64,000 nt of DNA, from positions 1 to 64,000 of the forward strand of contig NZ_QZWF01000025.1 of NCBI RefSeq assembly GCF_004187715.1, written 5' to 3'. Positions 55,716 to 64,000 of this stretch are shown here, one piece after another. Each line of letters begins with the position of its first letter. Position 1 is the first letter of the stretch. Made by a program: the position numbers and the translations under genes. The DNA is from Streptomyces sp. F001. Its GTDB lineage: Bacteria > Actinomycetota > Actinomycetes > Streptomycetales > Streptomycetaceae. The notes under the pieces are model-generated. The model saw nothing but the letters and a program-made list of their open reading frames with translations, searched no databases and was not told where the DNA came from.

Positions 55716-56027
55716 CTACTGATTGCCGTTGATCTGCTGTACAGAAGGATCGACTTCACGCCTGCGGCGGCTACCGCGAATCTCCCGGAGGGACAGGAGG
55801 ACGACCGCCAGGTTCAAGGGGAAGGAGAAGGCGTCCGCCACTCCCGCAACGCCGAACGCCCGCAGCAGGCTGGCTGCAGCAGCGATCAGGAAAAGGGAAA
55901 TCGGCAGGAACCTGCGCCAGGTTGGTATGTCCCGTATCCGGGTGACAGTAATGGAGCACCACAAAGTGAGGCAGAGGAAGGCGATCCCGGAAGCGATCAC
56001 GGCGGGAAGCATATGAGGCATCTCCAT
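55716..56027 (-). CDS. small three-helix membrane protein
   Basis: A 103-residue protein with three helices (about 6-26, 40-60, 63-83) and a charged tail. No family recognised. It follows the Rhs remnant on the same strand, overlapping its last codons, so it may be an orphan immunity protein; this is only a positional guess. Confidence 0.5.
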   Translation of the reverse strand: MEMPHMLPAVIASGIAFLCLTLWCSITVTRIRDIPTWRRFLPISLFLIAAAASLLRAFGVAGVADAFSFPLNLAVVLLSLREIRGSRRRREVDPSVQQINGNQ

Positions 56028-56300
56028 GGGCAGGTCACGTAGCCGGCGACGTGCTCCCTATCGTTGACGGGGTCGGCGCACGCGTAGTCGTAGGCGTTGC
56101 AACTACCACCGGGCATCGGGTTGGCGGACAGGAAACGGCCGGTCGCCAGGGTGTACAGGCGGATACCCATCAGGGTGAGGCCGGTGAGCATCTCCCGGAC
56201 CGACGCATGCCGCCGTGCCAGCCGTAGCGGACCGTGCTGGAGGGGTTGGTGCGTGTGGCGTACTCGTCGATGGTGAGCACAGTGGAACCTGCTCGGGATG
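56028..56300 (-). pseudogene. Rhs-repeat core remnant
   Basis: The minus strand encodes DEYATRTNPSSTVRYGW, then after a frameshift TGLTLMGIRLYTLATGRFLS and NAYDYACADPVND, the hallmark end of the Rhs core in polymorphic toxins. The long repeat shell and toxin tip are gone. Confidence 0.75.
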
Positions 56301-56343
56301 ACGTCGCGCGGGTGGGCCGTAGAACCCCTCGTCGGTCACGGCC

Positions 56344-56381
56344 GAGGCGCCGTCCCCTCCCCCGTCGGGGGACGGCGCCTC
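56344..56381 (-). terminator. stem-loop after the flotillin gene
   Basis: GAGGCGCCGTCCCC and GGGGACGGCGCCTC form a perfect 14-bp stem with a 10-nt loop, 55 bp past the flotillin stop. Confidence 0.8.
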
Positions 56382-56435
56382 AGGCTGCCCAGGACGGTGA
56401 TGGGCCGTCCGGGCTGCCTGTACCGCCCGGCCTCC

Positions 56436-57869
56436 TCAGCCGGCGATCTCGATCTTTCCGTTGGCGTCGGTGGGCGCCGTGGTAGCGGGCTGCGTGCCAA
56501 CGCTCCGCTGAGTGATGCCCTTCAGCAGCTCGGCGAGGTCGACTCCCGTGGTGGAGCTGAGGAGTTCGACGCCCTGGGCGACGTTGTCGGCGACCGTGCG
56601 GGAGAGTTGGGTGGCGCCGTCGGTCGAGATGACCGTCATCTTGTCCACCGCGCTGAGCGGCTCGGACGCCTTGGCGACGACCTGCGGCAGCACCTCGACG
56701 AGCATCTGCAGCACGGCCGCGTCGCCGTACTGGGCGAAGGCGTCGGCCTTCTTCTGCATGGCCTCGGCCTCGGCGGCACCCTTGGCGCCGATCGCGGCGG
56801 CCTCCGCCTCGCCCTCGATGCGTACGGCATCGGCGAGCGCGGCGCGCTGCGCCTTCTCGCCCTCACCGGTCAGCCTGGCCCGCTCGGCGGTGGCCTCGGC
56901 TTCTTTCACGAGCGCGATCCGGCGGGCCTCGGCCTCCTGCTCGGCCTGGTAGCGGGCGGCGTCGGCGGGCTTGCGGACCTTGGTGTCCAGCTCGCGGTCG
57001 GTCAGCGCGGCCTGCCGCTCGGCGACCTTCTCCTGCTCGGTGAGCACTTCCTGCTGCCGGGCCGCCTCGGCGAGCGGACCGGCCGCCGCGGCGCGGGCCG
57101 CGGCCTCGTCGGTCTCGGCCTTGATCTCGGCCTGTTTGAGGGCGAAGGTCCGCTGGGCGACGGCGATCTCTTCTTCCGCCTTCAGCCGTGCCTGCTCGGC
57201 GGCCCGGCGCGCGACGGCCTCGGCGATGTCCGCCTCCTGCTTGGCACGGGCGGCCTCCGGGCGCCCGAGGTCCTCCAGGTAGGAGCCCTCGGTGGTGATG
57301 TCCTGGATCTGGAAGGCATCGAGCACCAGGCCCTGCCCGGACAGGCTGGCCTCCGCCTCCTCGGCGACCTGCCCGGCGAACGCGGCCCGGTCGCGGATGA
57401 TGTCCTCCACCGACATCCGGCCCACGATCGCGCGCAGCGCGCCGGAGAGCACCTCCTGGGTGAAGCCGACGATGCCGTCCTGCTGCATCAGGAACCGCTG
57501 GGCGGCGGCCCGGATGGAATCCTCGGTGCCGCCGACCTTGACGATCGCGACGCCTTCGAGATGCGCCTTGACCCCGCGCAGGGTGACCGCGCCGCGCACG
57601 GCGACCGGGATGTGCCGCGAGGACAGGTCGAGGGTGAACTTCTGCTGGACGAACGGCACGACGAACACGCCGCCGCCGACAACGACCTTCTGGCCGCTGT
57701 TGTCGGTGAACACCCGGCCGGTCTCCGGGTCGGTGGCCTTCTTGCCGCGCCGCCCGGTGACGATGAACGCCTCACTCGGACCCGCCACCTTGTAGCGCGT
57801 GACGACGACAAGACCGAGCAGCACAAGGAGTACGACGACCCCTATGACGGCGATGACGACAGGACTCAT
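56436..57869 (-). CDS. flotillin-family SPFH protein
   Basis: A 477-residue membrane-raft scaffold: N-terminal helix (about 3-24), SPFH domain (KVAGPSEAFIVTGRRG, ALRAIVGRMSVEDIIRDRAAF), a long Ala/Glu-rich coiled coil (about 200-370), and a C-terminal flotillin region (YGDAAVLQMLVEVLPQVVAKA). Second gene of a two-gene operon with the NfeD-like membrane protein upstream (100-bp gap). It is the second SPFH protein in the window. Confidence 0.92.
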   Translation of the reverse strand: MSPVVIAVIGVVVLLVLLGLVVVTRYKVAGPSEAFIVTGRRGKKATDPETGRVFTDNSGQKVVVGGGVFVVPFVQQKFTLDLSSRHIPVAVRGAVTLRGVKAHLEGVAIVKVGGTEDSIRAAAQRFLMQQDGIVGFTQEVLSGALRAIVGRMSVEDIIRDRAAFAGQVAEEAEASLSGQGLVLDAFQIQDITTEGSYLEDLGRPEAARAKQEADIAEAVARRAAEQARLKAEEEIAVAQRTFALKQAEIKAETDEAAARAAAAGPLAEAARQQEVLTEQEKVAERQAALTDRELDTKVRKPADAARYQAEQEAEARRIALVKEAEATAERARLTGEGEKAQRAALADAVRIEGEAEAAAIGAKGAAEAEAMQKKADAFAQYGDAAVLQMLVEVLPQVVAKASEPLSAVDKMTVISTDGATQLSRTVADNVAQGVELLSSTTGVDLAELLKGITQRSVGTQPATTAPTDANGKIEIAG

Positions 57870-57969
57870 GATGATTCCCCTCAGCCCTCCCAGGGGACGG
57901 CAGATCGATACGGTTCATGTGGACGAAAGGGCACGGCTGAATCGGCGCCGTGAGCAGCGATGCGGTGGG

Positions 57970-58485
57970 TCAGTGTTCCACCAGGCGTACGGAGACCGCT
58001 GTCTGTGACAGCGCCTCCTCCACCCAGACCTCGGCTCCTCGCGCCACCGGGGTCGGACTCTTCGCGGCGAGCTTCACCGGTTGCCCGGCCAGGTGGACCA
58101 GCACTTCGCCGTAGCCGCTGGCCGGGATGGCGGTGACCACGGAGCCCGAGGCGCCGATCAGGTCGTCGTTGCGCGGGGCGGCGCCGGACCGGTCGCTGAG
58201 CAGCGCGCGGCTGAGGCGATACGCGAGCCAGCCCGTGCCGACGCCGACGGGCACTCCGATCGCGGTGGCGCCGACCACGCCCAGCCCGGTGGTGCCCATG
58301 ACGATCGCACCGGAGAAGCCGAGCATGGAGACGAACCCGGCAATGACCGGAAGCGACAGCCACCCGTCGAGAAGACCGTCCAGCGCGTCCACGCCGCCGA
58401 AGAGCCCCTCAAGGGCACCGTCGAAGACGAGTGACAGCACGAGGAGTACGACCCCTGCGATGCCGAGACCGAGAAACCAGGCCAT
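57970..58485 (-). CDS. NfeD-like membrane protein with OB-fold
   Basis: A 171-residue short NfeD/YqiJ-type protein: three helices (about 5-22, 45-65, 70-92), then an OB-like domain (DLIGASGSVVTAIPASGYGE, SPTPVARGAEVWVEE). Such proteins pair with flotillins. No protease domain, unlike the long NfeD at 39881. ATG 58485; operator site 4 lies 74 bp upstream. Confidence 0.8.
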   Translation of the reverse strand: MAWFLGLGIAGVVLLVLSLVFDGALEGLFGGVDALDGLLDGWLSLPVIAGFVSMLGFSGAIVMGTTGLGVVGATAIGVPVGVGTGWLAYRLSRALLSDRSGAAPRNDDLIGASGSVVTAIPASGYGEVLVHLAGQPVKLAAKSPTPVARGAEVWVEEALSQTAVSVRLVEH

Positions 58486-58558
58486 CCGCGTTCACCACCT
58501 TCCCCCATGGCCACCGTGCCGGTGAACGCATGCTCACATGCGAGCGCCGACGAAAACA

Positions 58559-58575
58559 TTGCCTCATTCCGGCAA
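58559..58575. promoter_or_regulatory. TTGCCG-N5-CGGCAA operator, site 4
   Basis: TTGCCT-CATTC-CGGCAA, one mismatch, 74 bp before the nfeD-like/flotillin operon on the minus strand. Confidence 0.6.
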
Positions 58576-58648
58576 TCTTTACGCGGCTTTGATGCCGTGT
58601 CCTTCACCGCCCCTGTCGGCACTCCGCCCCTCATGGGCAGAGCCAATC

Positions 58649-58682
58649 CCGCTCCTCGCCGCCTTCGGGCGGCGGGGAGCGG
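58649..58682. terminator. 15-bp stem with TTCG loop
   Basis: CCGCTCCTCGCCGCC-TTCG-GGCGGCGGGGAGCGG, one G-T pair. It sits where the IS110 relic breaks off, upstream of the flotillin operon. Confidence 0.7.
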
Positions 58683-58689
58683 ATCCGAT

Positions 58690-59265
58690 TTGCCACGCCG
58701 ACGGTGATCTGCCCGGTCCATCCGATTCACGTCGAACACGTCTATGCCCTGGATCAGCAGACAGCGGGACAGGGCCGCCCCGTAGGAGCCGGTCCCCTCC
58801 ACCCCGGCCCGCCTCGCGGCTCCCCACTTCCTGGCCCACTTCAGCAGATCTCGGTATCCCGCCGCGGTGGCCGGAAACTCGCCGGTGGCAAGCATCGCCC
58901 CCATCGCAGAGGGCACCGCAACCACATGGGCATCCCGGCGCGTGTCCACGCCCAGCACCACCTCCCCCGCAGGGCGACGACGGCGGGCCCGCGGAGCAGG
59001 CGTCGTACCGGACAGTGTCGAACTGCACATGCCTCTTCCCCTTCCGGTCCGATGGCGCATCGCGTTGCCGGTACCGGGCCGCGCCGGGCGGTCAGAATCG
59101 TGAGGACGCCACAACGATCGGCAAGCCCCTATCGGGACACACCCCGCCAGCCCGGCACCGACAACGCACCACCCCCGGCCAACGGCCGACACTGTGTAAT
59201 TCAGACACGCCGGTCAGAGATGTCAGGAGTCAGGCCCGGACCCGGGACAGCACCCCCATCCTCCC
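58690..59265 (-). mobile_element. truncated IS110-family element (relic B)
   Basis: The minus strand encodes the DEDD N-terminal domain of an IS110 transposase: VVLGVDTRRDAHVVAV, FPATAAGYRDLLKWARKWGA, then VEGTGSYGAALSR and DVFDVNRMDRADHRRRGKSD. It stops there, so the C-terminal Ser domain is lost. The non-coding end (59030-59265) is similar to that of relic A. Confidence 0.75.
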
Positions 59266-59736
59266 GCCCGTCACAGCGTCACCACCCCGAAATACCGAGC
59301 ATGCTCAGCCCAACTCTCGGAACACCCTGAATCTCGCTCCGGCCGATCGCCACGCGGCACACAGATCGACATCTTGGATCAGGCTGCGTCACGACCGGTA
59401 CGGCTCCTCCGCGGCTGTGTGCACCATGCGGCAGGCCACCAACGTGCCGCCATTCGGGCCGATCCTCAGCGGCTGGCCCAGTAGCAGCGCCGCCCGCCGT
59501 GAGCACTCCAGGCGTGCACAGACGCCGCAGCAAGATCGAGGAACGGACCTCGCCGCTGAGGAACGCCGAGGCCCCCTGCCAGCGCCTGCGCCTGTGCACG
59601 GCAGGGGGCCTCAGCGACCATCACGTGTCACGTTCCTGTCACCAACACCGTCGACGCACCTGGACCACAAAGGCCCCACCTGCGTGAACGGCAGCGATCT
59701 GGATCACGTGGACGCCAAGAGACGGTTCCGACTACC
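59266..59736. other. no convincing gene
   Basis: About 470 bp between relic B and the right-hand repeat. A minus-strand stretch near 59400-59470 (NGGTLVACRMVHTAAEEPYR) could be a gene scrap but has no clear family. Confidence 0.4.
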
Positions 59737-59861
59737 TGTGCCATGTGGTACCCAGTGAGGGACCCAAGATCAGGACAGGTGCGTCTTCTGGCCCGTCAAA
59801 GCGGTATTGCAGGGTGTTCGGTGGTGTCTCGCTCACCCGTCAGACCCTCTCATCTCTCACG
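59737..59861. repeat. direct repeat, right copy (dead pcaL 5' end)
   Basis: Copy of 13492-13616. The first 103 bases are identical; towards the pcaL start there are several substitutions, and one converts codon 6 to TGA. No pcaL sequence continues past 59737, so this is a fragment only. Confidence 0.9.
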
Positions 59862-59885
59862 GGATCTCACATGGCCAGTCCCAAC

Positions 59886-60030
59886 CTAACGGCTCTCGTC
59901 CCTCTCTCTACGACAGGCCCGGCACTGCCGGAACCCTCGGGGGTCCAGGTACGTGTTCTGCGGCGTGTACTCGTGACCGTCTCGACAGTGGGTCCTCCGG
60001 GAGCGTGCCCTCGCGGTCACGTCCGCTGGA
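59886..60030 (-). pseudogene. zinc-ribbon-like protein, C-terminal fragment
   Basis: The minus strand ends with RRTHCRDGHEYTPQNTYLDP then CRACRRERDESR-stop, the CxxGH...CxxC pattern found in phage and HNH-associated zinc ribbons. The upstream part runs into the IS256-like element, which probably cut the gene. Confidence 0.5.
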
Positions 60031-60442
60031 GTGGTGTATCGACGGCCACTCGGTGATCTCGTCTTTGAGGCTATGCGGTGAGTTCGGTGGGCAGGACGGT
60101 CTCGTCGGTTTCTGACTCGATCGGGTGGAGCCGGGCCTTGGCCAGCAGGTCGAGTCCCATGTAGCGGCGGGCCTCGGTCCATTCGTCGTTCTGCTCGGCC
60201 AGGACCGCGCCGACCAGGCGGATCAGGGCGGTGCGGTCGGGGAAGATGCCGACCACGTCGGTGCGGCGCCAGATCTCCTTGTTCAGCCGTTCCTGCGGGT
60301 TGTTCGACCAGATCTGCCGCCAGATCTCGCGAGGGAAGGCGGTGAACGCCAGCAGCTCGTGCTGGGCGGCATGGGGTCTGCCCCCGAGTGGTGGACACCT
60401 TCGATCCCGGCCCCGGCAGGGGCCGGGTAGGAGGGATCTCTT

Positions 60443-60790
60443 ATGGTGATGAAGGTCTACTCGCCCGAGTTCAAGGCGGACGCCGTCGCGCTGTACCTGT
60501 CGGACCCGAGCCATACCTTCGAGGGCATCGGCAAGGATCTGGGGATCAGCCGGGAGACACTGCGCAACTGGGTGCGGGCCGAGCGGGCCCGCCGCGGTGA
60601 GAGCGGCACCACGAGCACGAACACGAAGGACGTCCCGGTGAGCGAGGCCACGAAGGAAGAGCTGGAGGCCGAGATCGCGGCCCTGCGCGCGGAGCTGAAG
60701 ACCGTGCGCAAGGAGAACCAGAAACTGGCCACCGAACGGGACATCCTGCGCAAGGCGACGAAGTTTTTCGCCGCCGAGATGAACTGGTGA
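60443..60790 (+). CDS. IS3-family transposase OrfA
   Basis: A 115-residue OrfA: helix-turn-helix near the N-terminus (FEGIGKDLGISRETLRNWV) and a leucine-zipper-like coil (about 70-105: EELEAEIAALRAELKTVRKE). It ends KFFAAEMNW at the TGA where the nested element begins. Normally OrfB continues by -1 frameshifting from here, which the insertion now prevents. Confidence 0.9.
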   Translation: MVMKVYSPEFKADAVALYLSDPSHTFEGIGKDLGISRETLRNWVRAERARRGESGTTSTNTKDVPVSEATKEELEAEIAALRAELKTVRKENQKLATERDILRKATKFFAAEMNW

Positions 60791-62572
60791 GGAGCCGTAA
60801 GCGAATTACTGCGGGTTTTAGCCCAACTTCGTTGCGCGGGATGGTAGATGGACGTTCGTGGCGATACCGGAGAAGACCCTGACGGTCCTCGATACGAAGT
60901 TCGCGGCGGTGCTGCCGCACCTGGACGAGCGTCAACGGCGCCTGTATCTGGCCTCTGAGGCCGAAGCTCTGGGGCATGGCGGGATCGCGGCCGTGGCCCG
61001 GCTGGCCGAAGTCTCGGAGTCGACCGTCGCACGCGGGCGGGACGAGCTTGCCGCCGGGGCCGAGGTACTTGGGCGGGTGCGAAGGCCTGGCGGCGGACGC
61101 AGGTCGGCGGCCGAGCGCGATCCGGGCCTGCGACCCGCGCTCGAGGCGCTGATCGAACCGCGGGAGGTCGGCGACCCGGTCTCCCCACTGCGCTGGACCA
61201 CCGCCTCGTTGCGGGATTTGGCCCGCGAGCTGACCGAGGCCGGCCACCCGGTCAGCGCCCCGGTCGTCGCAGACCTGCTGCACGCGATGGGCTTCAGCCT
61301 GCAGGGCATGGCCAAGACGAGGGCCGGCAGCCACGTGCCCGACCGCGACGCCCAGTTCCGTCACATCAACACCGCCGTCGAATCCTTCTTGGCCCGCGGC
61401 CTTCCGGTGGTGAGCGTGGACGCGAAGAAGAAGGAGCCGATCGGCGACTTCACCCGCCCCGGCCGCACCTACCGCCCCAAAGGACAACCGCTCATCGCCC
61501 CAGACCACGACTTCGTCGACCCCGACACCCCGATCGCCATCCCGTACGGCATCTACGACCTGGGTCGCGACAGCGGCTGGGTGAACGTGGGCACCGACCG
61601 CAACACCGCCGCCTTCGCGGTGGAGTCCCTGCGCCGCTGGTGGAACAGCCAAGGCCGCCTCGACTACCCCGGCGCCGACCGGCTCCTGGTCACCGCGGAC
61701 TCCGGCGGGGCGAACTCGGCCGACTCCCACCTGTTCAAGATGGGCCTGGCCGCCCTCGCCGACGAGTGCGGGCTGAGTGTCACTGTCATGCACTTCCCGC
61801 CCGGCACTTCAAAATGGAACAAGGTCGAACACCGTCTGTTCTCCCGGATCACCCACAGCCTACGCGGACAGCCCCTGACCAGCTACGAGGTACTGCTGCA
61901 GACCATCTCGGCCACACGCACCAGCACCGGGCTGACCGTCAGTGCCGCACTGGACGAGAACGACTACCCCACCGGCCGCGTGCTCACCAAGGCCGAGCGC
62001 AAGGCCATCATGCAGCGGGTCGACCGCGACGAGTTCCACGGCGAGTGGAACTACACCATCGTCCCCTGCGACCCTCAGCAAGCAGCACCGGCCGAGCCGG
62101 AGCAGGCCAAGGCACCCCCGATCCCGAACGATGCCACCTTCCTGCTCACCCACCCCGCCCTCACCGGCCTGTCCCGCGAGCAGTTCGACCACCTCGTGGA
62201 GGAGCTCGAGCCCTTCCGCCGCGTCCTGGCCGAGGCCGAGCGCCAGAAGAGGAAGGGCATCAACCGACGCGGATACAACCCCGGTTTCGGCTTCCTCGAC
62301 CACCGCCACCGCGTCCTGGCCGCCATCCTGAGCCGCCGCAACACCGTCACCCTCACCCTGACGGCCCGCCTGCTCGGCCGCGACCGCAACACTCTCAGCT
62401 ACCACGCCCACCGGACCATGCCCCTGCTGGCCTTCGCCGCCGGCTCCGACCTCGATGCAGCCCTCGCCGGGCCCCGGCGGACCCACCCGCCCCGCACGCT
62501 CGAGGCCCTCCAGAACGCGATCGCCGCCCACGAAAACAGCATCAAGTCAGGCAGTAGTTAATTGACGGCTCC
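60791..62572 (+). mobile_element. ISAzo13-family element, complete
   Basis: A 1782-bp element with matching ends GGAGCCGT and ACGGCTCC, flanked by TGA on both sides (60788-60790 and 62573-62575), a 3-bp duplication. Removing it plus one TGA restores the IS3 orfA/orfB junction. It looks intact and recently inserted. Confidence 0.9.
60858..62561 (+). CDS. ISAzo13-family transposase
   Basis: A 567-residue transposase. N-terminal helix-turn-helix (GIAAVARLAEVSESTVARGR), then a DDE core: VVSVDAKKKEPIGDF, LLVTADSGGANSADSHLFK and FPPGTSKWNKVEHRLFS with the Glu. The full length is open without stops, so it is likely functional. GTG start at 60858. Confidence 0.92.
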   Translation: MAIPEKTLTVLDTKFAAVLPHLDERQRRLYLASEAEALGHGGIAAVARLAEVSESTVARGRDELAAGAEVLGRVRRPGGGRRSAAERDPGLRPALEALIEPREVGDPVSPLRWTTASLRDLARELTEAGHPVSAPVVADLLHAMGFSLQGMAKTRAGSHVPDRDAQFRHINTAVESFLARGLPVVSVDAKKKEPIGDFTRPGRTYRPKGQPLIAPDHDFVDPDTPIAIPYGIYDLGRDSGWVNVGTDRNTAAFAVESLRRWWNSQGRLDYPGADRLLVTADSGGANSADSHLFKMGLAALADECGLSVTVMHFPPGTSKWNKVEHRLFSRITHSLRGQPLTSYEVLLQTISATRTSTGLTVSAALDENDYPTGRVLTKAERKAIMQRVDRDEFHGEWNYTIVPCDPQQAAPAEPEQAKAPPIPNDATFLLTHPALTGLSREQFDHLVEELEPFRRVLAEAERQKRKGINRRGYNPGFGFLDHRHRVLAAILSRRNTVTLTLTARLLGRDRNTLSYHAHRTMPLLAFAAGSDLDAALAGPRRTHPPRTLEALQNAIAAHENSIKSGSS

Positions 62573-62575
62573 TGA

Positions 62576-63459
62576 ACCGCTTCCGCTTCATCGAGGACCA
62601 CCACCGCGCCTTCGGCGTGAAGCGGTTGTGTGCTGTGCTGGAGGTCGCCCGCTCCAGCTTCTACAAATGGCGGGCCGGCCGTGATGCCCGTGCCGCGCGC
62701 GAGCGGGCCGATGCCCGGCTCGCCGAGCGGATCAGGGCCGTGCACGCCGAGTGGGACGGCACCTACGGCCGCCCGCGGATCACCGCCGAGCTGCGCGACC
62801 AGGGCGAGCGCGTGAACCACAAGCGTGTCGGGCGGGTCATGCGCAAGCACGGCATTACCGGGCTGCGACTGCGCAAGCGCCAGGTCACCACGGTGCCCGA
62901 ACCGTCCGCCACACCGGTGCCGGACCTGTTCCGGCGCGACTTCACCGCGAGCGGGCCGAACACCAAATACGTCGGGGACATCACCTATCTGCCGGTGGGC
63001 GACGGCGAGTTCCTGTATCTGGCGACGGTGATCGACTGCTTCTCGCGCCGTCTGGTGGGCTGGTCGATCGCCAGCCACATGCGCACCTCGCTGGTCAGCA
63101 ACGCGCTCAGGGCTGCCGCCGCGACCCGAGGCAGCCTGGCCGGAGCCGTATTCCACAGCGATCACGGAGCGCAGTACACCTCTCGCGAATTCGCCGATGT
63201 ATGCGCCGAGTTGGGTGTCAGGCAGTCCATGGGCGCGGTCGGCACGAGTGCGGACAACGCCCTCGCCGAGTCGTTCAACGCGGCCCTCAAACGTGAGACG
63301 CTCCAGGGCGCCCGCCGCTTCGACGGGGCCCGCGCCTGCCGCCTGGCGGTCTTCCGCTGGACCACCCGCTACAACACCCGCCGACGGCACTCGGCGAACG
63401 GACACCAGGCACCGATCGCCTACGAGCAGCAGTCAGCTACGCTGACACTCGCCGCATAA
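62576..63459 (+). CDS. IS3-family transposase OrfB, 5' end cut off
   Basis: An rve/DDE integrase-type OrfB: an HTH_21 part (HAEWDGTYGRPRITAELRDQ), then the catalytic core TKYVGDITYLPVGDGEFLYL, VFHSDHGAQYTSREF and GTSADNALAESFNAALKRE (D, D, E present). It now begins at the nested element and has lost its frameshift link to OrfA; a GTG at 62617 could still start a shorter product. Confidence 0.88.
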
Positions 63460-64000
63460 CGACACGAACAGGTGTCCACCCCTCGGGGACAAGGCCCCAT
63501 CGAGGTGCTCGGCGGCCTTGGGGAACTTCGCCTCCAAGGCGTCCAGCACATGCCGCATCTGGGCCTGGACGGCGTCGGTGTCGGGCTGTTCGAAGACCGT
63601 CCGCAGCAGCGTGGCCACCCATGGCTGGGCCGATTTGGGGACCTGGGAGAGCAGGTTCCTTGCGTAGTGGGTGCGGCATCGCTGCCAGGAGGCGCCGGGC
63701 AGGACCGCGCCGATCGCGTCCACCAGGCCGGCGTGGGCGTCGGAGACGACCAGCTGGACACCGGACAGGCCGCGGGCGATCAGCGAGCGCAGGAAGGTCA
63801 GCCAGCCGGCGCCGTCCTCGCTGGAGGCGACGTCCAGGCCGAGGATCTCGCGGTGGCCGTCGGCGTTGACGCCGACCGCGATCAAGGCGTGGACGTTGAT
63901 GATGCGTCCGCCCTCGCGGACCTTTTGGGTCAGCGCGTCCACCCAGACGAACGCATACGGCCCGGCGTCCAGGGGCCGGTTGCGGAACGCCGCGACCTGT

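Larger units (their letters stand above)
60373..63497 (+). mobile_element. IS3-family element, itself interrupted
   Basis: Inverted ends include CCCGAGTGGTGGACACC at the left and its near-complement (one mismatch) at 63471-63490. CAT occurs on both sides (60370-60372, 63498-63500), fitting a 3-bp target duplication. Without the nested element the length is about 1.34 kb, normal for IS3. Confidence 0.8.
60031..64000 (-). mobile_element. IS256-family element, interrupted, right end outside window
   Basis: A mutator-type element whose transposase is split by the insertion at 60373-63497. The left boundary is approximate (between 60000 and 60070); I could not define the inverted repeat. The right end lies beyond 64000. 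Confidence 0.7.
60071..64000 (-). pseudogene. IS256-family transposase, split by a nested IS
   Basis: The right piece (63498-64000) encodes PYAFVWVDALTQKVREGG with the first DDE Asp, SSEDGAGWLTFLRSLIARGL, VVSDAHAGLVDAIGAVLPGA with the second Asp, and KFPKAAEHLD. The left piece (60071-60372) resumes AAQHELLAFTAFPREIWRQI, NPQERLNKEIWRRTDVVG with the Glu, and the C-terminus. Joining the pieces restores HLD-AAQHE exactly, so insertion alone inactivated the gene. The 5' end is beyond the window. Confidence 0.85.

Overview
The window is high-GC actinobacterial DNA with the gene content and codon bias of a Streptomyces chromosome: GTG starts, Streptomyces-type DUF families, lipoproteins with actinobacterial signal sequences, and an ISAzo13/IS3/IS256/IS110 mobilome. 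No rRNA, tRNA or CRISPR array is visible. The first bases are not genomic. Positions 5-37 are the Nextera transposase adapter, so the contig starts with uncleaned library sequence, and the real clpC-like gene begins at 144.

Region 1 (144-13.6 kb) looks like ordinary chromosome. It holds a ClpC-type unfoldase, gamma-glutamyltransferase, an anchored protein of unknown function, two alpha/beta-fold hydrolases, a small hypothetical, an SGNH hydrolase, exonuclease III, a metallo-beta-lactamase-fold hydrolase, and a PcaL-type enol-lactonase/decarboxylase fusion whose nucleophile position carries Ala.

Region 2 (13.6-59.9 kb) looks accessory. It is bracketed by a 125-bp direct repeat of the 5' end of pcaL (13492-13616 and 59737-59861) and is studded with IS110, IS630 and IS5 relics and broken genes. 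Its left part (15-28 kb) is a copper/metal block: a broken cadD, copZ-copA, a DUF305 lipoprotein, three DUF6153-like membrane proteins, a shortened multicopper oxidase, a His-rich membrane protein and DUF4396. Four near-identical CsoR-type operators (ATACCCN-N3-GGGGTAY) sit at its promoters; no csoR gene is in the window. The middle (28-38 kb) is a patchwork of small enzymes, a MarR/PP2C unit with three shared TTGCATA-type sites, and gene fragments, two of which copy genes further right. The right part (38-58.5 kb) is a membrane and ion-stress block: two PucR/CdaR regulators, NfeD-slipin and NfeD-like/flotillin pairs, two NhaA antiporters, a CPA1 antiporter, an AGCS symporter, a site-2 protease, CBS and STAS proteins.

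Two regulatory signals tie the right part together. One is a 17-bp palindrome, TTGCCG-N5-CGGCAA, in front of each PucR/NfeD/SPFH unit, with a weaker copy near the CPA1 antiporter. The other is a 24-nt leader motif just upstream of nhaA-2, the CPA1 antiporter and a STAS gene. I regard these as the most interesting candidates here: a PucR-controlled membrane-raft/cation-stress regulon and a cation-antiporter leader RNA.

Region 3 (59.9-64 kb) is three insertion sequences nested inside one another: an intact ISAzo13-family element between orfA and orfB of an IS3-family element, itself inside an IS256-family transposase gene that runs off the end of the window. Functions are read from motifs and family knowledge; no database search was possible.
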